A stretch of DNA of 64,000 nt, taken from the NCBI RefSeq assembly GCF_963675635.1, contig NZ_OY776488.1:2376001-2440000 (forward strand), written 5' to 3'. Of this stretch, positions 48,535 through 57,508 are shown piece after piece. The translations under genes were made by a program, and so were the position numbers. This DNA is from an uncultured Pseudodesulfovibrio sp. GTDB taxonomy: Bacteria > Desulfobacterota > Desulfovibrionia > Desulfovibrionales > Desulfovibrionaceae. Within the stretch, counting starts at the first letter, position 1. Each line of letters opens with the position of its first letter. The notes under the pieces were generated by a model. It was not told the DNA's origin and searched no databases. It saw only the letters and a list, made by a program, of their open reading frames with translations.

Positions 48535-50400
48535 TTACTTTGCTTCTTCTTCAGCAGCGGCTTCTTCAGCCGGAGCTTCAGTCTCAACAGCTTCTTCAAC
48601 CGGAGCTTCAGGAGCGGCTTCTACCACTTCCTCGACAACGGCTTCAGGCTCATCCATGGGGATTTCACCAGCTGCTTCTTCCAGCTTCTCGCGGAGCAGG
48701 TCGCCCAGAGTGGAGCCAGCATCAATGCCGCCGCCGCCAAAGGACTTGGACTTGCCGCCGCTAGCGGAGCGTGCAGGTTCTTCCGTGGTCTGCTTGATGG
48801 ACAGGCCGAGACGGCGCTCATCAGCGGAAACATGGATAACCTTAGCTTCAATAATGTCGCCTTCCTTGAACATCTCGGAGGGGGACTTGATCTTCTTGCG
48901 GCTGATTTCGGAAACGTGAACCAGACCTTCAATACCTTCCTCAACCTCAACAAACAGACCAAAGTCGGTGATGTTGGTGACGGTGCCGTTGACCTTCTGG
49001 CCCACGGGGTACTTGGCAGGAACCTGAGACCAGGGGTCTTCGGTCAGCTGCTTTACACCCAAGGTGAACTTCTCGTTCTCCTTGTCCACGGTAAGGACTT
49101 TGGCCTGGACGGAATCGCCGGACTTGTAGACTTCCGAAGGGTGACGGATTTTCTTGGTCCAGGAGATGTCGGACACGTGGATCAGGCCGTCAATGCCTTC
49201 TTCGATACCAATGAACACGCCAAATTCGGTGATGTTCTTGATAGCGCCCTCAAGGACGGTGCCCTCAGGGTACTTCTCAGCAACAACATCCCACGGGTTC
49301 GGGGAGATCTGCTTCATGCCCAGAGAGATACGCTTCTTGTCGGGGTCCACGCCGAGTACGATGACTTCGACTTCGTCGCCGACCTTGACCATCTGGGAGG
49401 GGTGACGGAGCTTGCGGGTCCAGGACATCTCGGAGATGTGAACCAGACCTTCAACACCGTTCTCCAGCTCAACAAATGCGCCGTAGTCGGCGAGGTTGGT
49501 GATGGTGCCGTTGAAGCGGGAATCCTCGGGGTACTTTCCAGCAATATTTTCCCACGGATCAGGCACAAGCTGCTTGAGTCCGAGAGAGACCTTCTGACCT
49601 TCACGGTCGAAGTTGAGGATCTTCAGTTCGAGATCGTCGCCCAGATTGACCATTTCCTTGGGATGCTTGATGCGCTTCCAGGACATGTCGGTGATGTGGA
49701 GCAGGCCGTCGAGACCGCCGAGGTCGATGAACACGCCGTATTCGGTGATGTTCTTGACCTTTCCTTCCACAACCTGGCCCTCTTCGAGGGTGCCGAGCAG
49801 CTTGTCGCGCTGTTCGGAGCGGTGCTCTTCGAGCAGTACGCGGCGAGAAACGATAACGTTGCTGCGGCGACGGTTGATCTTGAGAATTTTGAAATCGAAT
49901 TCCTGGTTGACCAGGGCATCCATGTCGGGGACCGGACGCAGGTCAACGTGAGAACCGGGCAGAAATGCTTCAACACCGCCCAGATCGACGGTGTAACCGC
50001 CCTTGATGCGACGGATGATGCGGCCGACGACTTCGCCGTCCTTTTCCTGGAGTTCTTCCAGTTTATCAAAAAGCTGCATCCGCTTGGCCTTGTCACGGGA
50101 CAAGTAGATGGTGCCTTCGGCTTCATTCTTACGGGCGACGAAAACGTCGACCTTTTCACCGACCTTGATGGTCACGGTGCCATCAGCTTCGGTGAATTCG
50201 GAAACGGGAATTTGTCCTTCGGACTTGAAATTCACGTCAACAAGCACGTAGTCCTTGTCAACCTTGACGACTTCACCAGAAACGATGGTGCCTTCGTCCA
50301 AATCACCGAAATCGGAATTGAGATACTCATCAAGAGCATCAGCAAAATTCATTTCCATGTCCATTTCGGGGACTTCAACAGATTCAGTAGTTTTTTCCAT
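48535..50400 (-). CDS. rpsA: 30S ribosomal protein S1
   Basis: A 621-residue protein with six S1 (OB-fold) RNA-binding repeats between about residues 35 and 531; repeats such as GLDGLLHITDMSW, GVEGLVHISEMSW and GIDGLIHVSDISW are easily seen. The N-terminal NFADALDEYLNSDFGDL binds the ribosome. After repeat six there is a Ser/Gly linker and a long Ala/Glu acidic tail (about 560-621), longer than in E. coli S1. S1 brings mRNA to the ribosome. GGAGG lies nine bases before the ATG. The strand opposite is open for almost 700 codons, a by-product of codon bias. Confidence 0.97.
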   Translation of the reverse strand: MEKTTESVEVPEMDMEMNFADALDEYLNSDFGDLDEGTIVSGEVVKVDKDYVLVDVNFKSEGQIPVSEFTEADGTVTIKVGEKVDVFVARKNEAEGTIYLSRDKAKRMQLFDKLEELQEKDGEVVGRIIRRIKGGYTVDLGGVEAFLPGSHVDLRPVPDMDALVNQEFDFKILKINRRRSNVIVSRRVLLEEHRSEQRDKLLGTLEEGQVVEGKVKNITEYGVFIDLGGLDGLLHITDMSWKRIKHPKEMVNLGDDLELKILNFDREGQKVSLGLKQLVPDPWENIAGKYPEDSRFNGTITNLADYGAFVELENGVEGLVHISEMSWTRKLRHPSQMVKVGDEVEVIVLGVDPDKKRISLGMKQISPNPWDVVAEKYPEGTVLEGAIKNITEFGVFIGIEEGIDGLIHVSDISWTKKIRHPSEVYKSGDSVQAKVLTVDKENEKFTLGVKQLTEDPWSQVPAKYPVGQKVNGTVTNITDFGLFVEVEEGIEGLVHVSEISRKKIKSPSEMFKEGDIIEAKVIHVSADERRLGLSIKQTTEEPARSASGGKSKSFGGGGIDAGSTLGDLLREKLEEAAGEIPMDEPEAVVEEVVEAAPEAPVEEAVETEAPAEEAAAEEEAK

Positions 50401-50725
50401 GGGTTACCTCCACAACGGACCTCGGGCAAAGTAGTATTAACGTATATTTGTAAAATGTGGGACCAGCAACACACGGGTCATCGTTTCCGAGGCATACGAG
50501 CCCCAAGTGCACGGTCAGTCCTTACGAACCGCTTCCCACATCCTTACGCTCCTTGGAAGAAAGGTCTGTAATTCAAGCGAACTACGGGTAAAAACACCCA
50601 CCTCTCATAGTAAGAAGAATCATGTACGTATCGGAATTCCATGATCCTGTAAACTCTTTTCTGACAAGGGCTGCCGGCGAAAATCTTCAATAGAGATGCA
50701 CTTTCACACGGGGCACAATAAGCCG
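50401..50725 (-). promoter_or_regulatory. Long rpsA leader with possible structured RNA and an 8-codon open frame
   Basis: The gap before rpsA is 384 bases. On the minus strand, TGTGGGA (50540-50534) can pair with TCCCACA (50462-50456), enclosing about 70 bases with further G/C-rich stems. Inside lies a short frame with AAGGAGCGTAAGG before its ATG (50541-50515), coding MWEAVRKD and a stop. Autoregulation of S1 through its leader is known in other bacteria; whether this fold serves that purpose is inference. A weak promoter-like TTGCTG-17-TATACG lies nearer the gene. Confidence 0.4.
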
Positions 50726-50764
50726 CAAAAAAGCCCGATTCGACAGATCGAACCGGGCTTTTGC
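50726..50764 (-). terminator. Terminator of the LysM lytic transglycosylase gene
   Basis: On the minus strand AAAAGCCCGGTTCG pairs with CGAATCGGGCTTTT and runs into TTTTTTG. Confidence 0.87.
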
Positions 50765-50784
50765 ATTATAGTAGAATCTCAAAA

Positions 50785-52398
50785 TTATTGGACGTAGACC
50801 TTGAGGCGCTGCCCTGCGTAGATCGTACCCCGGGAATTCAGGGAATTCCAACGGCGAAGGTCCGCGACCTTGACACCGAACTTTCGGGAGATGGTGGTCA
50901 GGTTGTCGCCACGACGCACCTTGTAGTTCACCATCTGGGTTTTTACCTTGCCAGCGTCTTTAACAGCCTGTTTGGTGGCAGCGTTGGAGCTGTTCGGGAT
51001 ATAGAGCTTCTGACCGACCTTGAGAGAGCTGGAGCGCAACCCGTTAGACCGTTTGAGCGTATTCACCGTGGTGCCAAAAGACTGGGAAATGGACCACAGG
51101 GTATCGCCTGAACGGACAACATAATTCCCCCGTTTTGACGCTATGGCCCTTGTTTTTGACGACGAGGACGACGCAGATGCGGTCACTGCCTTGCTCGAGC
51201 CACTGGCCGGGACCATGACATACTGACCGGGGCGCAGTGTATTTGAACGAGTGTTGTTCACACTCTTGAGCACGTTGATGGGCACACCATACCGATTGGA
51301 AATTCGCCACCAGGAATCCCCAGAACGAATGCGATAGCGGCTGTATCCGGCATAGGGACGGGAGTCCGGATCTGCCAGATAGGCCATCATCGTGTCCGCT
51401 TTGGCCACGGGCAGATAGGCAGTGGCCTCCATATTCGGAGGACTGACCTGACGCCTAAACGCCGGGTTGTACTTATGAAATTCATTCCACGTCATGCCGC
51501 CTTCACGGGCCAGGGCAAGCAGATCGGTACCGCCCGGCACTTTGACAGGCACGACTTCCTCTTCCATGTCCCAGGAGACAGGCTTAAAGCCCAGCGTATC
51601 GAGGTTCTGGAAGACCTTGGAAATGGCAATAAATTTGGGAACGTATTGCTTGGTTTCTTTTTTCAGACGAGTACGACGGGATAACTTGCGATTGCGCTCT
51701 GTCAATTCAAAGAACGTCTCGCACTTCGCCTGTTTCAGTGCACGGGAAATCTTGCCTTCTCCGGCATTGTATGCGGCCAGAGCCAGATACCAGTCACCGA
51801 ATTTGTCATAGAGATCGCGCAGATGGCGGGCAGCAGCGTCCGTAGCCTTGTACGGGTCACGGCGTTCATCAATCCACCAGTCCGACTGGAGACCGTAGAG
51901 TCGGCCTGTCCCACGCATGAATTGCCACATGCCACCGGCTCCGGCCCATGAATAGGCACGGACATTGTAACCGGATTCCACAAACGGGAGCAGGACCAGA
52001 TCCTGCGGCAGACCGTACTGGGTAAAGACACGGCGCACGTGAGGCAGATACGGTTGGGACCGTTCCAGCCAGCGGACCATCGTCTTGCGGGCCTTATGGG
52101 TGTAGAACGTGAAAAACAACTCCACGTCTTTGGAATCATGCTGTTCAAGGTCGAACAGCAATCCGAAGCGCTGATTGAGCACAGCCTGTTCAGTCTGGCT
52201 CAAATGCTCTTCCGCTTCATCAGGGGTGGCAATGATTTCCGGTTCCAAAGCCTCGGCATCATCCGGGACCTGACTTTCGGAAACCACTTCTTCCATAGGC
52301 TCAGTGACCTGGGGAGACTTGGTAGCCGTACACCCAGACGCAAAACCCGCAACAAGCAATGCCATCGCGAGCAAATATCCATATTTGAAAACTTTCAA
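50785..52398 (-). CDS. Lytic transglycosylase lipoprotein with three LysM domains (MltD-like)
   Basis: A 537-residue lipoprotein. I set the start at a TTG at 52398 because GGAGG lies five bases upstream and the product then begins MKVFKYGYLLAMALLVAGFA followed by SGC, a lipoprotein signal peptide; the longer frame upstream has no such signal. The SLT domain shows LLPFVESGYNVRAYSWAGA (catalytic Glu) and GMWQFMRGTGRLYGL. Three LysM peptidoglycan-binding repeats follow (SGDSWWRISNRYGV, SGDTLWSISQSFGT, RGDNLTTISRKFGV). It cuts glycan strands in the periplasm during growth or recycling. Confidence 0.93.
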   Translation of the reverse strand: MKVFKYGYLLAMALLVAGFASGCTATKSPQVTEPMEEVVSESQVPDDAEALEPEIIATPDEAEEHLSQTEQAVLNQRFGLLFDLEQHDSKDVELFFTFYTHKARKTMVRWLERSQPYLPHVRRVFTQYGLPQDLVLLPFVESGYNVRAYSWAGAGGMWQFMRGTGRLYGLQSDWWIDERRDPYKATDAAARHLRDLYDKFGDWYLALAAYNAGEGKISRALKQAKCETFFELTERNRKLSRRTRLKKETKQYVPKFIAISKVFQNLDTLGFKPVSWDMEEEVVPVKVPGGTDLLALAREGGMTWNEFHKYNPAFRRQVSPPNMEATAYLPVAKADTMMAYLADPDSRPYAGYSRYRIRSGDSWWRISNRYGVPINVLKSVNNTRSNTLRPGQYVMVPASGSSKAVTASASSSSSKTRAIASKRGNYVVRSGDTLWSISQSFGTTVNTLKRSNGLRSSSLKVGQKLYIPNSSNAATKQAVKDAGKVKTQMVNYKVRRGDNLTTISRKFGVKVADLRRWNSLNSRGTIYAGQRLKVYVQ

Positions 52399-52602
52399 AT
52401 GATCCTCCAACTTCCGCACTCCATTATCAGATAAGCCTGACATATGGAAGTCTAGATAAAATCTCGACTTCAAAGGGTCCGTGATTATCCTGCTATCGCA
52501 CCTTGCACAGGATTGCAATAGAGGCGTAAAATGCCTACACGGTGCCCGTGGCGCACGCAACCTTGTGCAACTTTTTGCCACACAACTCAGAGGGACAGAC
52601 AA

Positions 52603-53364
52603 ATGCAAAATAATGACCGGGACAAAAAAGACGGGAAAATCTACGTGGTTGGCAACAAGCCGGTCAGAGAACTCCTTATGGACAACCCGCGCAAAGTGGA
52701 CTTCGTCGCCTTCCGAAAAGGACGACGTGATCAAGCTGTGGAAGAAATAATCGAGCTGTGCCGCAAACAAAATGTTCCGCACAAATCAGTCTCCGCCCAG
52801 GATCTCGACTACATGTATCGTGGAAATCATCAAGGAATCGCTGCCCGATGTGCCGCCCTTGATTACACTCCGCTCGAACAGCTTCTCGAAGACGCCATGG
52901 ACGCTCCCCTGCCGCTCATCGTGGCGCTGGACCAGGTGCAGGACACCGGCAATGTCGGCGTACTCGCACGAACCATCCACGCGCTTGGCGGAGCTGGACT
53001 CATCGTCTGTCAGCATCATGGCGCCTATCTTGGAGCCGGAGCACTCCGCTCTTCCGCAGGCGCACTCAACAAGCTCCCTGTGGCTAAAGTCGGCAATCTC
53101 GCAAACGCCATGAAGGATTGCGTCAACTACGACTATACGCTGTATGCCGCGCGCATGACCTCGGACTCAGTCAATGTCTACACCGCAGAGCTTGAAACGC
53201 CTGCCGTACTTGTGCTCGGCAATGAAGAAAAAGGCATCCGTCCGGGCGTCTCCAAATTCTGCCATCACAGCCTGCACGTGCCCTTTCTCAGAGAATTCGA
53301 CTCCCTGAACGTGGCGCAGGCCGGGGCCATCATCGTCTCCGAATTCGCCCGTCGATTGGGATAG
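52603..53364 (+). CDS. rlmB: TrmH/SpoU family rRNA 2'-O-methyltransferase, RlmB-like
   Basis: A 253-residue SPOUT methyltransferase. A short N-terminal L30e-like RNA-binding domain (YVVGNKPVRELLMDNPRKVDF) is followed by the knotted domain: ALDQVQDTGNVGVLARTIHALG (motif 1), LVLGNEEKGIRPG (motif 2) and LNVAQAGAIIVSEFARR (motif 3). RlmB methylates a guanosine of 23S rRNA near the peptidyl-transferase centre. The exact target is inferred. The ATG at 52603 follows GAGGG; a longer frame would add 24 residues without homology. Confidence 0.88.
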   Translation: MQNNDRDKKDGKIYVVGNKPVRELLMDNPRKVDFVAFRKGRRDQAVEEIIELCRKQNVPHKSVSAQDLDYMYRGNHQGIAARCAALDYTPLEQLLEDAMDAPLPLIVALDQVQDTGNVGVLARTIHALGGAGLIVCQHHGAYLGAGALRSSAGALNKLPVAKVGNLANAMKDCVNYDYTLYAARMTSDSVNVYTAELETPAVLVLGNEEKGIRPGVSKFCHHSLHVPFLREFDSLNVAQAGAIIVSEFARRLG

Positions 53365-53499
53365 AGAAGGCCTCCGTCGGCTGGAGGAAGGGGCGAGAGC
53401 TATCCGTTGCAAAGGACTTTTCCTCTCCCCCTTCTCCCGGCTCCCATCCTCGTTTCCTTTCTCATTTGATATACCTTTGGGCAGCATTTGAAGGCAGCC

Positions 53500-53985
53500 T
53501 TATTTATGACTTCGCCTCCATTGAGCGGGCGTCTGTTTTAAACCGCCGAACAGCCAAAACCCTCGTTTCGCTTTTCTGGCTTCGTCCTCGACTTCTTTTA
53601 GATGAGCATAATATCTGGTGTTGGGCTTGACCTTTATGGCGAGGGCCAGACCGGCCTTGACTATGGCTTTATTGAGCATCTCGCCATCGGCATAAACATA
53701 GGCAAGAGTTCTACCATAGTGATCTTTTTTCTCTTTATCGAATACCAGTTTGAGACGCTTGCCATGGCAGAATTTCAAAGAAAAGACCTTGGCCTTATTG
53801 CTGTACTCCTGCCGCTTTTCCGGGGCATCCACACCGATGAGCCGGACCTCGACGGAGTCACCACCAGAAACGACCACCAAAGAGTCGCCGTCTATAATAC
53901 GAAGGAATTGGACATCAAGTGCTGCTGCCTGGCTCGGGAAAAAGGTCAACAGGAGAAGCAGAAGAAGGAGGTTGCGGGAATTCAT
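53500..53985 (-). CDS. Thermonuclease family protein (SNase-like), secreted
   Basis: A 161-residue protein with a Leu-rich signal peptide (residues 1-20) and a staphylococcal nuclease domain: IIDGDSLVV, VRLIGVDAPEKRQ (catalytic Arg and Glu) and HYGRTLAYVYADG (second catalytic Arg). It should cut DNA or RNA in the periplasm or outside with Ca2+. The start at 53985 is chosen for the signal peptide; no ribosome binding site is seen, and it is possibly leaderless. The 135 bases between it and rlmB hold no recognisable feature. Confidence 0.85.
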   Translation of the reverse strand: MNSRNLLLLLLLLTFFPSQAAALDVQFLRIIDGDSLVVVSGGDSVEVRLIGVDAPEKRQEYSNKAKVFSLKFCHGKRLKLVFDKEKKDHYGRTLAYVYADGEMLNKAIVKAGLALAIKVKPNTRYYAHLKEVEDEARKAKRGFWLFGGLKQTPAQWRRSHK

Positions 53986-54045
53986 GGAATGAGCATAGAC
54001 TTTTTCCGCAATTGATTCCAGTGGCAAAAAACCCGGAGGCCCCCC

Positions 54046-54882
54046 ATGGAACTGACTTTTCTCGTAGACAACAACTCGCTCATCGGCACCCAATTCCTGG
54101 CTGAACCCGCCCTGTCCATGTTTATTCAGGATGGCGACAAAAACATACTTTTCGATGCCGGATATTCCAACGCCTTTATGATCAATGCCCAGCGAAAAGG
54201 CATCGATCTGCTCGATCTGGACTGGATTGCCCTGTCCCACGGACATTTCGACCACACATGGGGATTGGATTATCTGATTCGCCATCACTTTGAAGCGGCT
54301 GTCCACAAACAGCCCCACTCCCGCCCTCGTCTCGTGGCCCATCCGCAGGCTTTCACCTCCAAACGCAAAAATGCCGTGCCGGAACTGGGCATGCTGCTGG
54401 CAGAGGAAAAACTCTCTCACCAGTTTGACCTGACCCTGACCGAAAAACCGGTCTGGCTCACGGACACACTGGTCACTCTTGGCGAGATCGAGCGAATCAT
54501 GGATTTCGAACCGCCCGCTCCGCTGGGTGAACGCATGGAAGAAAGCGGCCCGGTGCCTGACGACATTCCCGACGACACGGCCCTGGCCTGCGTCACGAAT
54601 TCAGGTCTGGTCGTCATATCAGGATGCGCCCACGCCGGCATCTGCAACACCGTGGAACAGGCAAAACGCATCACAGGCGTGGACACAGTCCGCACGGTCC
54701 TCGGCGGCTTCCACCTTCAGCAGGCCAAACCGGAGCGGCTCGCCCCGACCACGGACTATCTTGCCGCGTTGAATCTGGAAAATCTCTACGCCTGCCACTG
54801 CACTGACCTTGCCGCCAAGATAGCCATGGCAACGAAATGTCCACTCAAGGAAGTCGGATCAGGACTGACACTGCAATTCTAA
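54046..54882 (+). CDS. MBL-fold metallo-hydrolase
   Basis: A 278-residue metallo-beta-lactamase fold enzyme with SHGHFDHTWG near residues 64-73 (the HxHxDH zinc motif), CAHAG near 196 and a further GGFHL near 222-226. It resembles the archaeal/bacterial group annotated as dihydropterin-aminobenzene-phosphate synthase-like MBL proteins. The real substrate is unknown. It lies divergently from the nuclease gene and ends before a strong terminator and the phage-like element. Confidence 0.85.
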   Translation: MELTFLVDNNSLIGTQFLAEPALSMFIQDGDKNILFDAGYSNAFMINAQRKGIDLLDLDWIALSHGHFDHTWGLDYLIRHHFEAAVHKQPHSRPRLVAHPQAFTSKRKNAVPELGMLLAEEKLSHQFDLTLTEKPVWLTDTLVTLGEIERIMDFEPPAPLGERMEESGPVPDDIPDDTALACVTNSGLVVISGCAHAGICNTVEQAKRITGVDTVRTVLGGFHLQQAKPERLAPTTDYLAALNLENLYACHCTDLAAKIAMATKCPLKEVGSGLTLQF

Positions 54883-54901
54883 CGCACACAATTACCTATA
54901 A

Positions 54902-54939
54902 TACGTGGGGATGTCCGAATGGGCATCCCCACGTTTTTA
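54902..54939 (+). terminator. Terminator of the MBL-fold gene, at the left edge of the phage-like element
   Basis: ACGTGGGGATG and CATCCCCACGT arms followed by TTTTTAT. It marks the last clear host feature before the integrated element. Confidence 0.87.
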
Positions 54940-54988
54940 TTTCACACGATGTCGCTTTTCGGATTCGACTTCGTACGAGGCGAACGGA

Positions 54989-55237
54989 TTAGGTGCCGCT
55001 GACCACCGTGACCACGCCATCCGTATTGGTGGCGACCAGCATATCCACGGCTTCGGCCTGATTCGCACCGGTGCAGGCGATGATGATATCGCCGGTCCCG
55101 AGGGTATAGTCGATCGCAGCCTCGTCAAAGTAACCAGAACCGGTTACGGATGCGACAGCGTCTTCAGAGCGGTACAAAAACAACTGCTGGCCCGGAACGC
55201 CACCCATGAGTCGCATGTCTTCACTTACGTATGCCAT
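54989..55237 (-). CDS. Small phage-type protein, 82 aa
   Basis: A short beta-rich protein with [20 protein letters not shown] and [17 protein letters not shown]. Proteins of this pattern (an LWxYxTxDxxxxVxxxxYF stretch followed by LKxGDxIxV) are common small genes beside head or tail modules of phages, with no established function that I know of. It is the outermost gene on the left of the element, between the integrase and the host boundary, in the same orientation as the integrase. Confidence 0.65.
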   Translation of the reverse strand: MAYVSEDMRLMGGVPGQQLFLYRSEDAVASVTGSGYFDEAAIDYTLGTGDIIIACTGANQAEAVDMLVATNTDGVVTVVSGT

Positions 55238-55299
55238 TCTTCAATTCTCCATATATATGAGGGAGGGGTTGCCCCCTCCGGTTGTTGTTTGAGAGAGGG

Positions 55300-55509
55300 C
55301 TAGACGATCACCGCGTCGTCGTCGCACTGGATTTCGATGACACCGTCCGGGTCGATAAGGCAGGCGCCAGCGCTGAGCATGTGATCCACCAGATGGGCGG
55401 CCTTTTCCGGCACCCAATCCACAAACGCCTTGACCTTCTGCCCCTCGGCCAGACCGGCGGCATTGCGGTGGTAGACAAAGCACTTGCGCACCCCTCCCTC
55501 AAGTGACAC
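55300..55509 (-). CDS. Small hypothetical phage-type protein, 69 aa
   Basis: A compact acidic protein ending in IEIQCDDDAVIV, with KCFVYHRNAAGLAEGQKVKAF near the start. GGAG lies eight bases before its GTG. I do not recognise it. It sits between the integrase and the 82-residue protein; all three run the same way, which suggests a late or conversion operon at the element's end. Confidence 0.6.
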   Translation of the reverse strand: MSLEGGVRKCFVYHRNAAGLAEGQKVKAFVDWVPEKAAHLVDHMLSAGACLIDPDGVIEIQCDDDAVIV

Positions 55510-55527
55510 CCGCTATTCTCCACACGA

Positions 55528-57327
55528 TCAACCATGATTCCCCTCCGACCTATCCACAGGCAACCCCATGCGGTGCGCCCTGAATCGTCTATAGTTCTCC
55601 AAAGCCTCAGCCTCGGTGTAATATCGTTTGCTCCCGACCTTCCTGGCCGCATCAATATAGATACCCATCTGCACCTTCTTGCCGAAGCCTGACAGCGTCT
55701 CGCCGAACGCCCTGGACAGTATGGTAGATGTATATACGCCTCCGGCCTCCAGCCCCAGGTCATCCATGGTCGCGTCCTCAACGAACCGGAAGGCGGGCTC
55801 CACCTCCATCTCCATGGGTAACGCGAACCGCACCACACCCTCGGCGGTGATGTAGAACTCCGGCCGCAACGCCTCGAGCAACTCCCGCTGCTCCTCGCGC
55901 GACCAGAACGGAAATTCGCAGAATGCGGCCGCCATGTTGCGCAAGGCGTCCTCCTGACCGGTGTGGTCCACCTGTTCGATCTCCCGCTGCACCACGCGGA
56001 TCCGCGCCTCGACGGCATCGATCTCCCGCTGCGCCTCCTCGGACTTGGCATCGAGATCCGCCTTGCCGAACCGCCCGTCGACGTACAACCCCAGGACGCG
56101 CTTCTTTTTGGCTGCGGCCTGCTCGACCCTGACCGTCAGCCGCGCAAGCTCCCTGCGTCGCTCCTCCAAACCGTCGCGCAGCCTGAGCCCGTCCAACTGC
56201 GCAAGCAGATATTCCTCACTGGCCAGTTGCCCCTGGATAAACCGCAGCAGCAGCCTCTCCACCACGGCCTTGGAATATCGATTGGGCGATTCACAGCACA
56301 GGCCATGCACATCTCCATAGGAGGTATGCACGCGGCACTTGTAATGCCCCGGCCCGCGCTGCCTGTCAGCCCGCCCGCCTGTATACATGGGATGGCCGCA
56401 GTAGCCGCAACGCACCATCCCGGCAAACAGATAGCGATCAGCCACACCGGACTGCCGCGCCCGAAAGAAGTTCTTGCGATTGAGGATGTGGTCACGCACA
56501 GACCAGAACAACGCCTCATCGATGAGCGGCTCATCAAACACCTTGACCCGGATCACATCCTGGGGCGCACGCGCCATCTTGCGCCGTTCCGCCTGCCGCC
56601 CGTCCTGCCGCTCATACCGCTCCCCTCGCTTGTATTCATCGTACACCCTGAACCCGATGTAGATCTCGTTGACGAGAAGCCGCGCCACCCGCTCCCGACT
56701 CAGGCCAAGCCGCCGCCCGATCTCGGTGAAATTGTGAACTCCGCCGGCATACATTCGGAAAGCATCCACGACCAACTGCGCCTCGTCCGAGTAGCTCCAC
56801 GACCTCGACGCCTTGTCATAGCCCACGCCCAGCGGCAGGGTTTGCGGCCCGGACGGACACTCCCCGCGCCGCCGCATGGCTTCCTTGGCCTCGGAGCTGC
56901 GCTTAAGAATCTGACGCCGCTCGTTGCCGGCCATGAGCGACTGGATGCCACCCATAAGAAAGCCGGCCTGACTGGCCAGATCCACCACCTGGTCGGGCAT
57001 GTAGATCTGCGCCCCGGTGTCCTGAATGTCCTGCAGCAGCCCGAACGAACGAAAATCGTCGGCGCGCAAAAGCCGGTCGAAATCCGCGACCACCAGACCT
57101 TTGGCCCGGCCGGCCCGGAGGAGCGCGAGGAGGGCGGTCATCTCGGGCGTGTCCGCGGCACAGGTGCCGGACACGTCGACCAGCTCCACGCGGTCCACCA
57201 CGACCAGGCCGTGGCGCTCGATCGCCGCTCCGCATGCGGCCTGTTGCCGGGCCAGCCCGGCTCGCCCTTCCTCGGCCTGTTCAGCCGTGGATACGCGCAG
57301 GAACTCCACCACCGGAATGTCAGGCAT
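55528..57327 (-). CDS. Large serine recombinase (phage integrase)
   Basis: A 599-residue serine recombinase. The N-terminal resolvase domain begins MPDIPVVEFLRVSTAEQ with the catalytic Ser13 and continues with VADFDRLLRADDF and VVDLASQAG. Then come the recombinase domain (LPLGVGYD, EIGRRLGLSRERVARLLVNEIYIGF), a zinc-ribbon segment with CGYCGHPMYTGG near residue 305 and a coiled-coil region (about 385-470), the layout of large serine integrases. It would integrate the phage at its attachment site; excision would need a directionality factor, possibly one of the small neighbours. Its ATG overlaps the stop of the 58-residue upstream gene. I start it at 57327 rather than 23 codons upstream. Confidence 0.93.
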   Translation of the reverse strand: MPDIPVVEFLRVSTAEQAEEGRAGLARQQAACGAAIERHGLVVVDRVELVDVSGTCAADTPEMTALLALLRAGRAKGLVVADFDRLLRADDFRSFGLLQDIQDTGAQIYMPDQVVDLASQAGFLMGGIQSLMAGNERRQILKRSSEAKEAMRRRGECPSGPQTLPLGVGYDKASRSWSYSDEAQLVVDAFRMYAGGVHNFTEIGRRLGLSRERVARLLVNEIYIGFRVYDEYKRGERYERQDGRQAERRKMARAPQDVIRVKVFDEPLIDEALFWSVRDHILNRKNFFRARQSGVADRYLFAGMVRCGYCGHPMYTGGRADRQRGPGHYKCRVHTSYGDVHGLCCESPNRYSKAVVERLLLRFIQGQLASEEYLLAQLDGLRLRDGLEERRRELARLTVRVEQAAAKKKRVLGLYVDGRFGKADLDAKSEEAQREIDAVEARIRVVQREIEQVDHTGQEDALRNMAAAFCEFPFWSREEQRELLEALRPEFYITAEGVVRFALPMEMEVEPAFRFVEDATMDDLGLEAGGVYTSTILSRAFGETLSGFGKKVQMGIYIDAARKVGSKRYYTEAEALENYRRFRAHRMGLPVDRSEGNHG

Positions 57328-57496
57328 CGTTGTCCCTGGGCAGGCCGCAGAGTTCACGGGCCAGATCAAGTGCCATGCGTTGATCCTCCTTTTCAAGGGC
57401 CTGACGCATGGCCTGTATCTTTTCGCTCCGCTTCCGGGCCACGCTCAGGGCCACAGCCGCCACGCTGTCTTTGGCTTTCATTTCAGTATTTTCCAC
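57320..57496 (-). CDS. Small charged protein overlapping the integrase start, 58 aa
   Basis: Starts with GTG at 57496 after GGAGAGGAAGC and reads MENTEMKAKDSVAAVALSVA, then a helical segment rich in Arg, Lys and Glu. Its TGA overlaps the integrase ATG by eight bases, so translation is coupled. It has no motif I recognise. Position directly before a serine integrase is compatible with a recombination directionality factor or DNA-binding helper, but that is only a possibility. Confidence 0.6.
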   Translation of the reverse strand: MENTEMKAKDSVAAVALSVARKRSEKIQAMRQALEKEDQRMALDLARELCGLPRDNDA

Positions 57497-57508
57497 GCTT
57501 CCTCTCCT

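Noticed and set aside
48481-50571. Open frame of almost 700 codons opposite rpsA
   Set aside because: Same cause; repeats in it are the antisense of the S1 repeats.
54883-54988. tRNA or duplicated attachment core at the left end of the phage-like element
   Set aside because: No tRNA fold and no repeat could be identified; the right end is outside the window.
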